From assembly GCF_900543425.1 (NCBI RefSeq), contig NZ_UQRQ01000001.1, forward strand, positions 124,001-188,000: a stretch of 64,000 bases of DNA, read 5' to 3'. This DNA comes from an uncultured Sanguibacteroides sp. (GTDB lineage: Bacteria > Bacteroidota > Bacteroidia > Bacteroidales > Marinifilaceae). Of the stretch, positions 1 through 8,242 are shown piece after piece (within the stretch, counting starts at the first letter, position 1; each line of letters starts with the position of its first letter). Below the pieces are notes generated by a model. That model saw nothing but the letters and a program-made list of their open reading frames with translations, did not search any database and was not told the origin of the DNA. The translations under genes were made by a program, and so were the position numbers.

Positions 1-561
1 GATAGCGAATTGCAAGATCTGTTAAAACAGGGAAAGGTTTCTGCTTTCGTCCATATTTATACCATGTATTACAGTTCGTTGTTAGATTATGCTTATAGAT
101 TATTGCATGATATGGAGGCGGCACAGGATGTTGTTCAACAAGTATATTATAAAATATGGGAAGGTCGGGAAGTTTTATCCATAACCTTTTCCGTTAAGAC
201 TTATCTTTTTAAATCGGTTTATTATCGAAGTTTAAATACATTGGCTCATAAGAGGAATATTCAAAAATATGAGCGAGAACAGTCGGAAGAGGTTTATTAC
301 TCTACGATTATTCAATTACCCGAAGCCGAATTGAAGTTGCAGCAAACGGATATTGATGCGGCCATAAAAGAAGCAATAGCCACATTACCTGAGAAATGTA
401 GAGAAGTGTTTATTTTGAGTAAGTTGAATGGACTGAAAAACAGGGAAATTGCTGAAAAATTAGCTATTTCCGAGAAAACGGTGAAACGTCATATCTCTAT
501 TGCTTTGAGTAGATTGCGTGAAAAATTGGATTATCTGTTACAAATTATTTTATTTATTTAA
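1..561 (+). CDS. ECF-type RNA polymerase sigma factor (5' end outside window)
   Basis: Sigma-70 family regulator of the extracytoplasmic-function class. It would direct RNA polymerase to promoters of the neighbouring uptake genes when released by a FecR-type anti-sigma factor. The frame is open from base 1 with no ATG, so the true start lies upstream; an in-frame TTG at 10 is an unlikely start. Region 2 is near residues 14-55 (AAQDVVQQVYYKIWE). Region 4 with its helix-turn-helix is near 124-172 (LPEKCREVF, then NREIAEKLAISEKTVKRH). No fecR gene follows directly: only a five-codon relic is left at 606-623, and the intact fecR lies at 8243. The last 122 bases are repeated at 8072-8193. The family is certain; its present target genes are inferred. 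Confidence 0.93.
   Translation, partial: DSELQDLLKQGKVSAFVHIYTMYYSSLLDYAYRLLHDMEAAQDVVQQVYYKIWEGREVLSITFSVKTYLFKSVYYRSLNTLAHKRNIQKYEREQSEEVYYSTIIQLPEAELKLQQTDIDAAIKEAIATLPEKCREVFILSKLNGLKNREIAEKLAISEKTVKRHISIALSRLREKLDYLLQIILFI
434..555 (+). repeat. Direct repeat copy 1 (sigma region-4 coding sequence)
   Basis: This 122-bp stretch matches 8072-8193 with two mismatches that I can see (tct/tcc and ctg/ttg). It encodes the DNA-binding helix-turn-helix and C-terminus of the sigma factor. Homology continues more weakly past the stop codon into a fecR start in both copies. The two copies are in direct orientation about 7.6 kb apart. Confidence 0.95.
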
Positions 562-605
562 ATTTTATCTTTGAAATAAAACTAATTTGAACTATTTTTT
601 GAGAT

Positions 606-623
606 ATGAAGACGGAAAAGTGA
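606..623 (+). pseudogene. Relic of a fecR start (five codons)
   Basis: After the sigma stop codon the sequence reads ATGAAGACGGAAAAGTGA, encoding MKTEK and a stop. The intact fecR at 8243 begins METEK, and the bases just before both ATGs are alike (gat before atg, similar spacing from the sigma stop). I read this as what remains of the anti-sigma gene that once followed this sigma copy. The match is short, but it lies exactly where the homology predicts. Confidence 0.6.
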
Positions 624-852
624 TTAGGATGATCTTTGTATGTATGTTTTTATCTCCATATAATGAAATTAATAAAAAAATAAATGAATAAATAATTTTT
701 TTTTAAAAGCATTCATCTTGTAAGAAGGTTTGCGGTGTCTTAATAAAGAATTGTAATAGATATTGAAGTTAAATCCATGTACTATTAAGAAAGGAGGTAA
801 AAGAAGAAGGTATCATGAATTTTTCTATTGTTCCACACTAAATTTTAAACAT

Positions 853-1329
853 ATGAAAAAAGTATTTTTTTGGAAAAAAGGTGTTTTTGTCGTGCTAATA
901 GTGATTGTAAGTACGATAGTCGTTTTCGCTCAGCAACGAACCGTTTCTGGAAAGGTTGTAGACTCTTCAGGTACTCCAATTATTGGTGCTAACGTAGTAG
1001 TTAAAGGAACTACCATAGGTACTGCAACAGATATAGACGGAAATTTTTCTCTTAATGTACCTCCCGGATCAACTTTGCTTGTTTCTTATATAGGGTATGC
1101 AACACAGGAAATCTCTTCATTCGGGACTAATTTAAGAATAACTCTAAGAGAAGATTCTGATGGGGGAGCAAATGATTATTGGGAAGCCGGGTATTTTTAT
1201 TGTCGTTGTAAAAATGATAGTGGCGGAAGTAAGAATTGTTATGGAGGAAATGCTGTTTCGTTAAGAGCTAATTGCTATAAGGGAACAACGAGTATAAGTT
1301 GTTCGTCTTATAATGCGAATTGTCGGTAA
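853..1329 (+). CDS. Secreted CarboxypepD_reg-like protein with Cys-rich C-terminal tail
   Basis: Predicted 158-residue secreted protein of unknown function. I chose the ATG at 853 because it opens a clean signal peptide (residues 1-26, cleavage after VVFA); an upstream in-frame ATG at 763 adds an unlikely basic extension. Residues about 31-102 form a carboxypeptidase-regulatory-like beta-sandwich, as at the N-terminus of SusC proteins (KGTTIGTATDIDGNFSL). Where SusC would continue to its TonB box, this protein instead has a glycine/serine-rich tail with six cysteines at 117, 119, 129, 141, 150 and 157. Cys-rich small proteins next to beta-propeller lipoproteins recall the Bacteroidetes NVEALA-type peptides, but I see no NVEALA motif. 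It is the first gene of a cassette with a thioredoxin-like lipoprotein and a large ABC-2 permease, so a secreted, disulfide-bonded product is a reasonable inference. Confidence 0.8.
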   Translation: MKKVFFWKKGVFVVLIVIVSTIVVFAQQRTVSGKVVDSSGTPIIGANVVVKGTTIGTATDIDGNFSLNVPPGSTLLVSYIGYATQEISSFGTNLRITLREDSDGGANDYWEAGYFYCRCKNDSGGSKNCYGGNAVSLRANCYKGTTSISCSSYNANCR

Positions 1330-1346
1330 TAAACAAGGGGGAGGTT

Positions 1347-1388
1347 ATTAAAAGCTTGGAAGATTTGATAAAATTCTAAGCTTTTAAT
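1347..1388 (+). terminator. Hairpin after the Cys-rich gene (partial terminator or mRNA stabiliser)
   Basis: A 15-bp stem (arms 1347-1361 and 1374-1388, one G-U pair) with a 12-base loop lies in the 82-base gap between the Cys-rich gene and the beta-propeller gene. The bases after it (actttcc) are not a strong U-tract. It may lower readthrough or protect the upstream mRNA, so that the small protein is made in excess over the downstream proteins. Confidence 0.6.
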
Positions 1389-1411
1389 ACTTTCCTCAAC
1401 AAAAGTAGAAT

Positions 1412-2572
1412 ATGAAGAAAAACCTATGTGTTTTGCTATTGTTGATCCTTGGAGTCGGATGTAGACAGATTCAAATTCCAGAGGGACGAAATAAGATCGC
1501 TTACGATGCTGTTGAAAATTATTCGTGCAGGGATATAGCATATCCTACATCGTTGTTTTTGGATACACTGTATTTTAGTGCAAAACAGGCATCGATGGAA
1601 GGAGATTTTTTGATAAAAGATGATACTCTTTATTTTGTAGATCGGGTTTTATCGTCAGTTCTGGTCTATGATAAAGAGGGGCGATATGCTCGTTCTGTTT
1701 TGGGTTTCGGGAGAGGAAAAAATGAAGTATCCGGTTTAAACCAGATGACGGTGGCAGACCGGGATCGTTTCATCATTTTGGATAAGCAATGGTTTATTTA
1801 CCTTCTGGATAGTAATTTGAATGTAGATTCAAAATTTTTTATTCGTTGGGATGGAGAGTTTATCGACAGTAGTAAATTTGAACACCCCGATCCTAATAAT
1901 CCGAATATTTATGAAGTAGAGTATGGGAAAAATAAAATAATTGCTTATGACGAGTATCTGTTTTTTCCGGTAGTAACCGAACACTTTAAATTTAATGCTT
2001 ACGGGGAGGGACATACCCCACAATATTATTCGGAAAGTTTTAATTTGGCAAAACTCTCTTTAAAAAACGGGATGATTGAACAGTTGTTATGCAATTATCC
2101 GCCCGTGTATAAGCGTTTCCGTTATCTTTCAAATTTTAAGTATTTGTTGTTTGACTTACATAGAGATAGTTTATTTTTTTCCTTTGAGGTAGACACTCTT
2201 ATCTATCGTATGAATTTGAAGGATTCTACGGTAATTTCATTTGGTAATAGCGGGATGAATATGAATACAGCTTATCCTGAATTTAGAACTTTTGAGGATA
2301 GTGATATTCATTTTAGTGAGTGTCGTCAAAATTATGGTTATTATCGGTATTTGAAATGGGTTCCGCAAACAAATGTTTTGTTTCGAGGTTATCAGAAACA
2401 GAAGGCTCCTTTTGAAGATGGTTTGCAGGTTTACCGGGATCGTTGCCTTGTTGCAGATTTCAATGTCCCGCGTGGATTTGAAGTTATAGGGTATATCTCT
2501 CCCTGGTATTATGCGAGTAGTAAGCCGGATTATGTGAATGAAAAGTTTATCATTTATCGTTTTAAATTATGA
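1412..2572 (+). CDS. 6-bladed beta-propeller lipoprotein
   Basis: 386-residue lipoprotein with a signal sequence and lipobox LGVGC, lipidated at Cys17. The body has repeated short strands of the TolB-like, BF3164-type propeller family found in Bacteroidales, for example SVLVYDKEGRYARSVLGFG and RFIILDKQWFIYLLD. Members of this group are often encoded beside small Cys-rich secreted peptides; their role is not established. Its stop codon overlaps the next start (ATGA at 2569-2572), so the two proteins are translationally coupled. Likely place: periplasmic or outer face of the outer membrane. The propeller assignment rests on sequence pattern; a binding partner is not visible. Confidence 0.75.
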   Translation: MKKNLCVLLLLILGVGCRQIQIPEGRNKIAYDAVENYSCRDIAYPTSLFLDTLYFSAKQASMEGDFLIKDDTLYFVDRVLSSVLVYDKEGRYARSVLGFGRGKNEVSGLNQMTVADRDRFIILDKQWFIYLLDSNLNVDSKFFIRWDGEFIDSSKFEHPDPNNPNIYEVEYGKNKIIAYDEYLFFPVVTEHFKFNAYGEGHTPQYYSESFNLAKLSLKNGMIEQLLCNYPPVYKRFRYLSNFKYLLFDLHRDSLFFSFEVDTLIYRMNLKDSTVISFGNSGMNMNTAYPEFRTFEDSDIHFSECRQNYGYYRYLKWVPQTNVLFRGYQKQKAPFEDGLQVYRDRCLVADFNVPRGFEVIGYISPWYYASSKPDYVNEKFIIYRFKL

Positions 2573-4002
2573 GAATTAGAATGTACGTTTTAAGATTATT
2601 GTTGTTGTTTGTATTCGTGTGTTGTGTTTGTGTTTTGCATGCCGAATCACTTCCTGATTCTTTGAGAGTACAGGTAACGAATACTTCTTCTGATCCCTTG
2701 TTCGGGGTTTATGTTGTTAACCCGAATAGACATTGTCTTGTTACGACAACAGATGAAAAAGGGTATTGTAGTTTCTCAACCAGAGGTATCTCCTTACTGG
2801 ATTCTATTCAATTTTCGTATTTGGGCTATAGAGATTCTATCGTTGCTGTTCGGGATTTGGTGTCGATGAAACGATTGGCTCTTTCTACGAAAATGGAGTT
2901 TTTGCAAGATGTAAATGTTGTGGGAATGAAGAGTGCTGATTTATTAGAAAAGGTGATAAAGGAATTACAACCTGTTTCTCCGAAAAATAATATGAATTTT
3001 TACGGGAAAGCCCAATACACGAAAATAACGACCTGTTTTTCCAAGGCTGTGGAATACAGAAGGGAATATGGTTTTTTTTTAACGTCGGGACATGTGAAGC
3101 AAAAAGAGAAATGGGATTTGGACTATAATTTCGAATTTATTCCCGTCTATTCGGCAAGGAGTTTTAATTTACTTCCTGATCGTTCGGATACATTAAGGAC
3201 TCCGTATATAGAGTCGTCTTACAATGCGGAAAGTAAAAAGATTTTTCCAGCCTTGCGTGCTGTATTTTTATGGGGACCGTTGTTTTCCAAATTGAAATAT
3301 TATGATATACAGCCGATTGAGCCGGATAGTAATTGTTACAAATACGTATTTTCGACGCGGGAAAAATACTATCCTCAAGATATAAAAATTTATTGTAAAG
3401 GAGTTTTGTTTATCGATAAGGACGATTTCAGATTAAAAAGACTTGAGATCGATTACTTGGATTACCATTTTTATCAATTGGTCAATTTAACCAAAACTTA
3501 TGCCCCTTTTTCGACAAAGATGCAGATAGAGTTGGCTTATGACGAGGAGGGAAACGTGTTTGTTCACTCGTGTAGACAAGAGACCGTCTGGAAACATAAA
3601 TCGGACCAGACCGAATTTGGAAGTATTGAGATGCCCTCGAGGCGTAATCCGGAGAAAAATATGTTGGTTGAAACAGAAGCTTTCCAAAGTATGACTTATC
3701 AGAGAATTCCCGCTTATGCTCAGATGCAGTTTTTACGAGAAAAAGCGGTTCTTGTCGCTTCATATCCTTTTGGAATATATGATACAAGAGCGTTTGATGG
3801 GTTACCGGATTTGCTCAATAGCGGTCAGGCTATTACCGACCTGAGCGAGTATAAGGATATAGAAGCTCAATTTTTACATCATGGTAATAAACCGTACTAT
3901 CCGCAAAGTTATTTGACAACTTTGAGACGCAATGATTTTACTCCTACGATTCCTTTTGTTGTAAAGACAAAAAATGGATTATTAAGATTGTTTTTTAAAT
4001 AA
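2569..4002 (+). CDS. Carboxypeptidase-like regulatory domain outer-membrane-type protein
   Basis: 477 residues with a strong signal peptide (about 1-25, ending LHA). An N-terminal CarboxypepD_reg-like domain spans residues about 29-105 (DPLFGVYVVNPNRHCLVTTT, then GYCSFST and FSYLGYRDS). A longer beta-rich region of the DUF5686-like type follows; such regions occur in large Bacteroidetes outer-membrane proteins, but this one is too short for a complete barrel of that family. It starts inside the stop codon of the propeller gene and lies five bases before the thioredoxin-like gene, so it belongs to the same operon. Function unknown; a surface or periplasmic partner of the Cys-rich product is possible. 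Confidence 0.65.
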   Translation: MRIRMYVLRLLLLFVFVCCVCVLHAESLPDSLRVQVTNTSSDPLFGVYVVNPNRHCLVTTTDEKGYCSFSTRGISLLDSIQFSYLGYRDSIVAVRDLVSMKRLALSTKMEFLQDVNVVGMKSADLLEKVIKELQPVSPKNNMNFYGKAQYTKITTCFSKAVEYRREYGFFLTSGHVKQKEKWDLDYNFEFIPVYSARSFNLLPDRSDTLRTPYIESSYNAESKKIFPALRAVFLWGPLFSKLKYYDIQPIEPDSNCYKYVFSTREKYYPQDIKIYCKGVLFIDKDDFRLKRLEIDYLDYHFYQLVNLTKTYAPFSTKMQIELAYDEEGNVFVHSCRQETVWKHKSDQTEFGSIEMPSRRNPEKNMLVETEAFQSMTYQRIPAYAQMQFLREKAVLVASYPFGIYDTRAFDGLPDLLNSGQAITDLSEYKDIEAQFLHHGNKPYYPQSYLTTLRRNDFTPTIPFVVKTKNGLLRLFFK

Positions 4003-4007
4003 TAGAC

Positions 4008-4556
4008 GTGATGAGAATTATTGTCATATGGATGTTAATGAGTCTGTTTTTCTCTTGCCAGAGTAATGAAAAGAGGATAGAGAAAAATATGCAGAAAGAA
4101 TGGAAGGGGAAAAAGATAGCTTTTCCTTCGACGTTAGAAGCGAAATTTTTAGGTGAAGATACAACGTGTAATGATTTATTAAATAAATATTATTCTATTC
4201 TTGTATACGTGGATTCGAACGAATGTTCGGAATGCAGGCTTCAATTATACGAGTGGTACAAAAAGATAAAAGAAACTCAGGCATACTCGGATTCTCTTGC
4301 ATTTTTGTTTGTTGCGCATGTAGAAAATCCGAAACAGGTTGTTATCCTGTCTAAGCAAAATAATTTTAAATATCCCATTTTTTTTGATAAAAAAGGAGGC
4401 ATGGGAAAATTAAATAAATTCCCTGATAACTATCAGTTTAAGACGTTTTTGTTGAATGAAAAGAAAGAAGTTGTTTTAGTGGGAACACCTATTGGGAATG
4501 ACGAGCTTTGGCGATTGTATAAGGAAGTCATTGCAAGAGGTATAAAAAGAAAATAA
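4008..4556 (+). CDS. Thioredoxin-like lipoprotein with CSEC motif
   Basis: 182-residue lipoprotein (lipobox LFFSC, Cys17 or so) of the thioredoxin/redoxin fold. The strand SILVYVDSNECSEC carries a CxxC pair at residues 73 and 76 in the place of the thioredoxin active site. Later strands (LAFLFVAHV, YPIFFDKKG, FKTFLLNEKKEVVLVG) follow the TlpA/AhpC-TSA order. The cis-proline region is not obvious. It may oxidise, reduce or isomerise disulfides in the periplasm; the six-cysteine protein at 853 is an obvious candidate substrate (inference). Spacing is five bases from the gene before and one base from the gene after, so co-expression is nearly certain. Confidence 0.75.
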   Translation: MMRIIVIWMLMSLFFSCQSNEKRIEKNMQKEWKGKKIAFPSTLEAKFLGEDTTCNDLLNKYYSILVYVDSNECSECRLQLYEWYKKIKETQAYSDSLAFLFVAHVENPKQVVILSKQNNFKYPIFFDKKGGMGKLNKFPDNYQFKTFLLNEKKEVVLVGTPIGNDELWRLYKEVIARGIKRK

Positions 4557-4557
4557 T

Positions 4558-7500
4558 ATGAAAACTGGAATGATTGCATGGGTCGCTTATTATGAGTACC
4601 GTTTGCTTTGGCGTAACGGGGTATTCCGGCTATTGGCATTTTTACTATGGATCCTTGTTTTCTGTTGTCAATATGTATTTCAGGGAGATCTTGCAAGCCT
4701 TTGGTTTATGTTGGCTTTACCTTCTTCCATGCCTTTTGTAAATGCCTATCTTGTAAGTGTTTTTCAATCATTTCTGGTTATATATTCAGTATGTGAATGG
4801 AGATCGTCAGAGGGACAGGCGGATAGTTTAGAGGCAATAAGGATACGTCCGGTTGACAATGCGGAATATTTGTGCGGAAAGGCGATCGGTGTGGTGATGA
4901 CAATTGTGGTTGTGCAATTCGTTTCGATGGTGATGGTTTTTTTGTTGAATTTGTTCGGTAGTGATTCTCCTTTTGGAGGATGGGCGTACTTGTTTTATTG
5001 GTTGACACTTTCGTTTCCCGCTTTGGTATTTTGTACCGGTCTGTCAATGGGTATTACCGGATTATTCAGAAAGCAGGGAATTGCTTTGCCGGTGCTGATC
5101 CTTTTTTTTATCGTGACCTATTGGTGGCTTGCGGGGGTGTTGCACGGGATTCTGGATTTTGTTGCAACGGATTTACCGAATGTGTTTTCTGATGTTGTAG
5201 GGCATGTCGGCTTGGGGAATTACCTTTTACATCGGTTTGTATTCCTGTTGTGGGGTGTCGGCATATGTTTATGGACGGTTGGTAAGGAAAATAGATTGCC
5301 GAACCGGAACGGGGGCCGGATATGGGTCGTGGTGGTCGGGAAAGGACTGATGCTGTTAGGTATATTATGTGGTGTTTTTTATTTGTATCCTTACGAAAAG
5401 ACTAACCGGGTTCGGGATCATTATACGGAGACAGGAAAAAAGTATGATAATGATCGTTTTATTCGTGTAGTACGGCATGATTTGCAGGTGAAGCAGATTG
5501 ATGACAGGATAGAAGCCAGTAGCAAATTGTCCGTGGTAAACCGTGGTCATGAGCCTGTTTCACGTTTTGTTTTATATTTGAATCCGGGGTTAGAAATAAC
5601 CCGTTTTTCAGATAAAAAGGGTCGTTCCGTTAAGTTCACTCGGGAGAATCAGGTGGTGGAAGTTAATTGCCCCTTGGGGAGCAGGGATACGGTAGTTTTT
5701 TATTTGGAATACGGGGGAAAAATAGATGAACGGGTATGTTATTTGGACGTGGAAAAGGAAGCGTATTGGAAAATGCAATGGCGGAATTGCCCGTTGCGTT
5801 TCGGGAAACGTTATGCTTTCATAGGAGATCGATACACATTATTGACACCGGAGACGATCTGGTATCCGGTAGCAGTTCCTCCCGTGAATTTGTCCTCCGT
5901 TTATATGACTGCGAAAGATTTTACGGATTTTTGTTTACGGGTTGTCGATCCAGGGGAACGATCAGTAATTTCTCAAGGTGAATTACGACGGAAAGGAGAT
6001 ACGGTATATTTCCGAAACGAGCAAAGTTTGACGGGGTTGACTTTATGTATAGCTACTTACGAGAGCAAGACGTTAAATGTGGATTCTGTCAAATTTGAAC
6101 TTTATTATTTTAAGGGACATGATCACGTGATGTCTTTGTACGAAGGGATGCCGGAAGAGATGCTGCAGAAAGCGATAAAGGAACAAGAGAATAAATTTCC
6201 CTCCTATTCTTTTCGTAAATTTGTATTGTTAGAGACTCCCGTTTCTTTCGGGACGTATGATCGTAATTGGAAAAACGGAAGTGAATTCGTACAACCGGAA
6301 ATCGTGATGTTCCCGGAAAAATGGGTGACCAATCAAATCATGTATATCGAGCGTTCCGTGATGATGATGGATAGTTATAGGCGGGAATTAATAGGGTTGG
6401 TTGAGGATAAAACAAACGGGGAGTATTTTTTGGATTTATTACAGTCCAGTTTAAGACAACCATCTGTATATTATATGGATAAAAATATTTTTTTGACTTT
6501 TTTCCCTTGGGGAGGGGTACAAAAAAACGTGATGAACGGACAATGGGTATCTCCGATGTTTCTCAATTACCTTCACGCCGTTTTTTCAACGGAATATCCG
6601 GTAATGGATAGAGTGTTATTTACAATGTCTGACAGGAGAAAAGCTGTAAGAGCTAACTTTTCTGGGAATGAAGCAGCATTTCGGGCTACTCGTTATTTGG
6701 AGAAGTATAGTTTCGAAGACGCTTTACAGGATGGTTCTCTTTCAAGAGATATATTGGAAATGATTATTCAGTTGAAAGTGGATTATTTGAGAGATTATAT
6801 AACGTTAAAGGTACCGTTGGATCGATTTTATGATTTTTTGACAAAGTTTGAAGCCCGGCATGCTTTTCAGGAGTTTTCTTTAGAAACATTGTGTGACGAG
6901 TTAAGGTCTGAGTTGGGAATTGACCTAATGGGTATTCTGCCGGATTGGTACCGACAACGGGGAATTCCTTCCTATTTGGTAAAAGATGTCGGAAAGGATA
7001 AAGTACTTGTCGATGGGGAAGAAAAGTATCGCGTACGCTTTAAGATATTTAACACGAGTACAACGGATGGAATTATACGATTAACTATTGCTGATATAGA
7101 GAATCGAGGCGTTGATTATTGTTATTACATTCCGGCCGGAACTTGTAAGGAAATAAAAAATATAGTGGATTATTTGCCTGTTTATAACCTGAATTTGAAT
7201 TTATCCCGCAACTTCCCGGCGGGTTATGATGAATTATTGTTATTTACGGATGTTGCAGAAGTTACAGATACTGCTTGTGGTGTTTTTGATACTGATAAAC
7301 GTTTTTTTCAACCGGACCACAACGAATTTATCGTGGATAATGAAGATCCGGGGTTCTGTTTGATAGATTCGGATAAACGTCGGGGTCTATTTACTTGTTC
7401 CGGAGAGGAAGAAAGAAAGTACGTTTACGCGAATGAAGTATTGATGAATATCAAAAGTAAGTTACCGCTCCGTTGGACCTATTGTATGGGTACCTTAATG

Positions 7501-7851
7501 TATGGTGATGTAATCCGGAGTTCGGTTTACAAAAAGACTGGGAACGGGGGGTGTAAAGCTGAGTGGAGAGTCGATTTACCCAAGGAAGGAAAATATGAAG
7601 TTTGGGTTTATATCGGGTATCGTCAGGTTCGTTACACGGGAGAGGCTGCTCAATATTACGAGTTATCGAGTCGGAATGGGAATCAGGATATTGTCTTACG
7701 AACCAATATGCAGGAAGAGGTAGGATGGTTTTCTTTAGGAGAGTTTGATTTGAATGCCGGAGAAAATCGGGTGGTTTTGAGTGATCGGGGGGCAAATGAA
7801 GAACAAGTGATTTATGCCGATGCGGTAAAATGGATCTGGAAAGGAAAATAA
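4558..7851 (+). CDS. ABC-2 type permease fused to M1-like ectodomain and golvesin-like C-terminal domain
   Basis: 1097 residues. Residues 1 to about 280 hold six or seven membrane segments of the ABC-2 permease type (YEYRLLWRNGVFRLLAF; EAIRIRPVDNAEYLCGKAIG). The next part resembles the beta domain of ABC-permease/M1 aminopeptidase proteins (FVLYLNPGLEITRF; LTPETIWYPV). I see no HExxH zinc motif, so the peptidase part looks inactive. Residues about 925-1097 form a golvesin/xanthan-lyase-type beta-sandwich ending in VIYADAVKW. No ATPase gene is adjacent; the nearest is at 16938. The protein at 32191 is a full-length paralogue. It is the last gene of the cassette, one base behind the thioredoxin-like gene, and is followed by a terminator. 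Export or processing of the Cys-rich product is inferred. Confidence 0.8.
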   Translation: MKTGMIAWVAYYEYRLLWRNGVFRLLAFLLWILVFCCQYVFQGDLASLWFMLALPSSMPFVNAYLVSVFQSFLVIYSVCEWRSSEGQADSLEAIRIRPVDNAEYLCGKAIGVVMTIVVVQFVSMVMVFLLNLFGSDSPFGGWAYLFYWLTLSFPALVFCTGLSMGITGLFRKQGIALPVLILFFIVTYWWLAGVLHGILDFVATDLPNVFSDVVGHVGLGNYLLHRFVFLLWGVGICLWTVGKENRLPNRNGGRIWVVVVGKGLMLLGILCGVFYLYPYEKTNRVRDHYTETGKKYDNDRFIRVVRHDLQVKQIDDRIEASSKLSVVNRGHEPVSRFVLYLNPGLEITRFSDKKGRSVKFTRENQVVEVNCPLGSRDTVVFYLEYGGKIDERVCYLDVEKEAYWKMQWRNCPLRFGKRYAFIGDRYTLLTPETIWYPVAVPPVNLSSVYMTAKDFTDFCLRVVDPGERSVISQGELRRKGDTVYFRNEQSLTGLTLCIATYESKTLNVDSVKFELYYFKGHDHVMSLYEGMPEEMLQKAIKEQENKFPSYSFRKFVLLETPVSFGTYDRNWKNGSEFVQPEIVMFPEKWVTNQIMYIERSVMMMDSYRRELIGLVEDKTNGEYFLDLLQSSLRQPSVYYMDKNIFLTFFPWGGVQKNVMNGQWVSPMFLNYLHAVFSTEYPVMDRVLFTMSDRRKAVRANFSGNEAAFRATRYLEKYSFEDALQDGSLSRDILEMIIQLKVDYLRDYITLKVPLDRFYDFLTKFEARHAFQEFSLETLCDELRSELGIDLMGILPDWYRQRGIPSYLVKDVGKDKVLVDGEEKYRVRFKIFNTSTTDGIIRLTIADIENRGVDYCYYIPAGTCKEIKNIVDYLPVYNLNLNLSRNFPAGYDELLLFTDVAEVTDTACGVFDTDKRFFQPDHNEFIVDNEDPGFCLIDSDKRRGLFTCSGEEERKYVYANEVLMNIKSKLPLRWTYCMGTLMYGDVIRSSVYKKTGNGGCKAEWRVDLPKEGKYEVWVYIGYRQVRYTGEAAQYYELSSRNGNQDIVLRTNMQEEVGWFSLGEFDLNAGENRVVLSDRGANEEQVIYADAVKWIWKGK

Positions 7852-7885
7852 TAGGCATTTAATAGGTTGTAAATAGCTTGTGATG

Positions 7886-7922
7886 AGATAAATCGATTGA
7901 ATATCAATCGGTTTATTTTTTT
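7886..7922 (+). terminator. Rho-independent terminator after the cassette
   Basis: Stem AAATCGATTG / CAATCGGTTT (7890-7899 and 7905-7914, one G-U pair) with a five-base loop, followed by ATTTTTTTTG. The A-rich foot of the stem pairs with the start of the U-tract. It closes the transcript of the 853-7851 cassette. Confidence 0.85.
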
Positions 7923-8019
7923 TGTGAAAAAGTTTGATGTAATTTTTATGTATTTTCTTTTTGCAGTTGTGGCTTTTCTTATTTATTGTTCTTTTAGGGA
8001 ATAAAATCATGATCGGGAT

Positions 8020-8217
8020 ACATTACCCGAGAAATGCAAAAAAGTTTTTATCTTAAATAAGATCGATGGGTTGAAAAACAGGGAAATTGCTGAAAAATTA
8101 GCTATTTCCGAGAAAACGGTGAAACGTCATATCTCCATTGCTTTGAGTAGATTGCGTGAAAAATTGGATTATTTGTTACAAATTATTTTATTTTTTTCGA
8201 TCTTTCGTTGGGACTAA
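8020..8217 (+). pseudogene. Truncated ECF sigma factor relic (region 4 only)
   Basis: This frame encodes 65 residues beginning TLPEKCKKVFILNKIDG and continuing through the helix-turn-helix to a TAA at 8215-8217. It is almost identical to the C-terminus of the sigma factor at the left edge, but regions 2 and 3 are missing and there is no proper start codon. It lies 25 bases before the intact fecR, where a functional sigma gene normally sits. It cannot work as a sigma factor alone. Homology to the intact gene begins abruptly at about 8020, which marks one junction of the rearrangement. Confidence 0.93.
8072..8193 (+). repeat. Direct repeat copy 2
   Basis: Partner of 434-555, same orientation, 120 of 122 bases alike. 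Recombination between the copies would remove about 7.6 kb (the cassette) and rejoin a complete sigma gene to fecR. Confidence 0.95.
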
Positions 8218-8242
8218 AACCATTTTCAACTGTCTTTAAGAT

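Noticed and set aside
763..852. Longer start for the Cys-rich protein at ATG 763
   Set aside because: It would put 30 mostly basic residues before a well-formed signal peptide that starts at 853.
6140..6160. Zinc peptidase motif in the permease fusion
   Set aside because: The His-rich GHDHV stretch is not HExxH and does not lie where the M1 motif should be.
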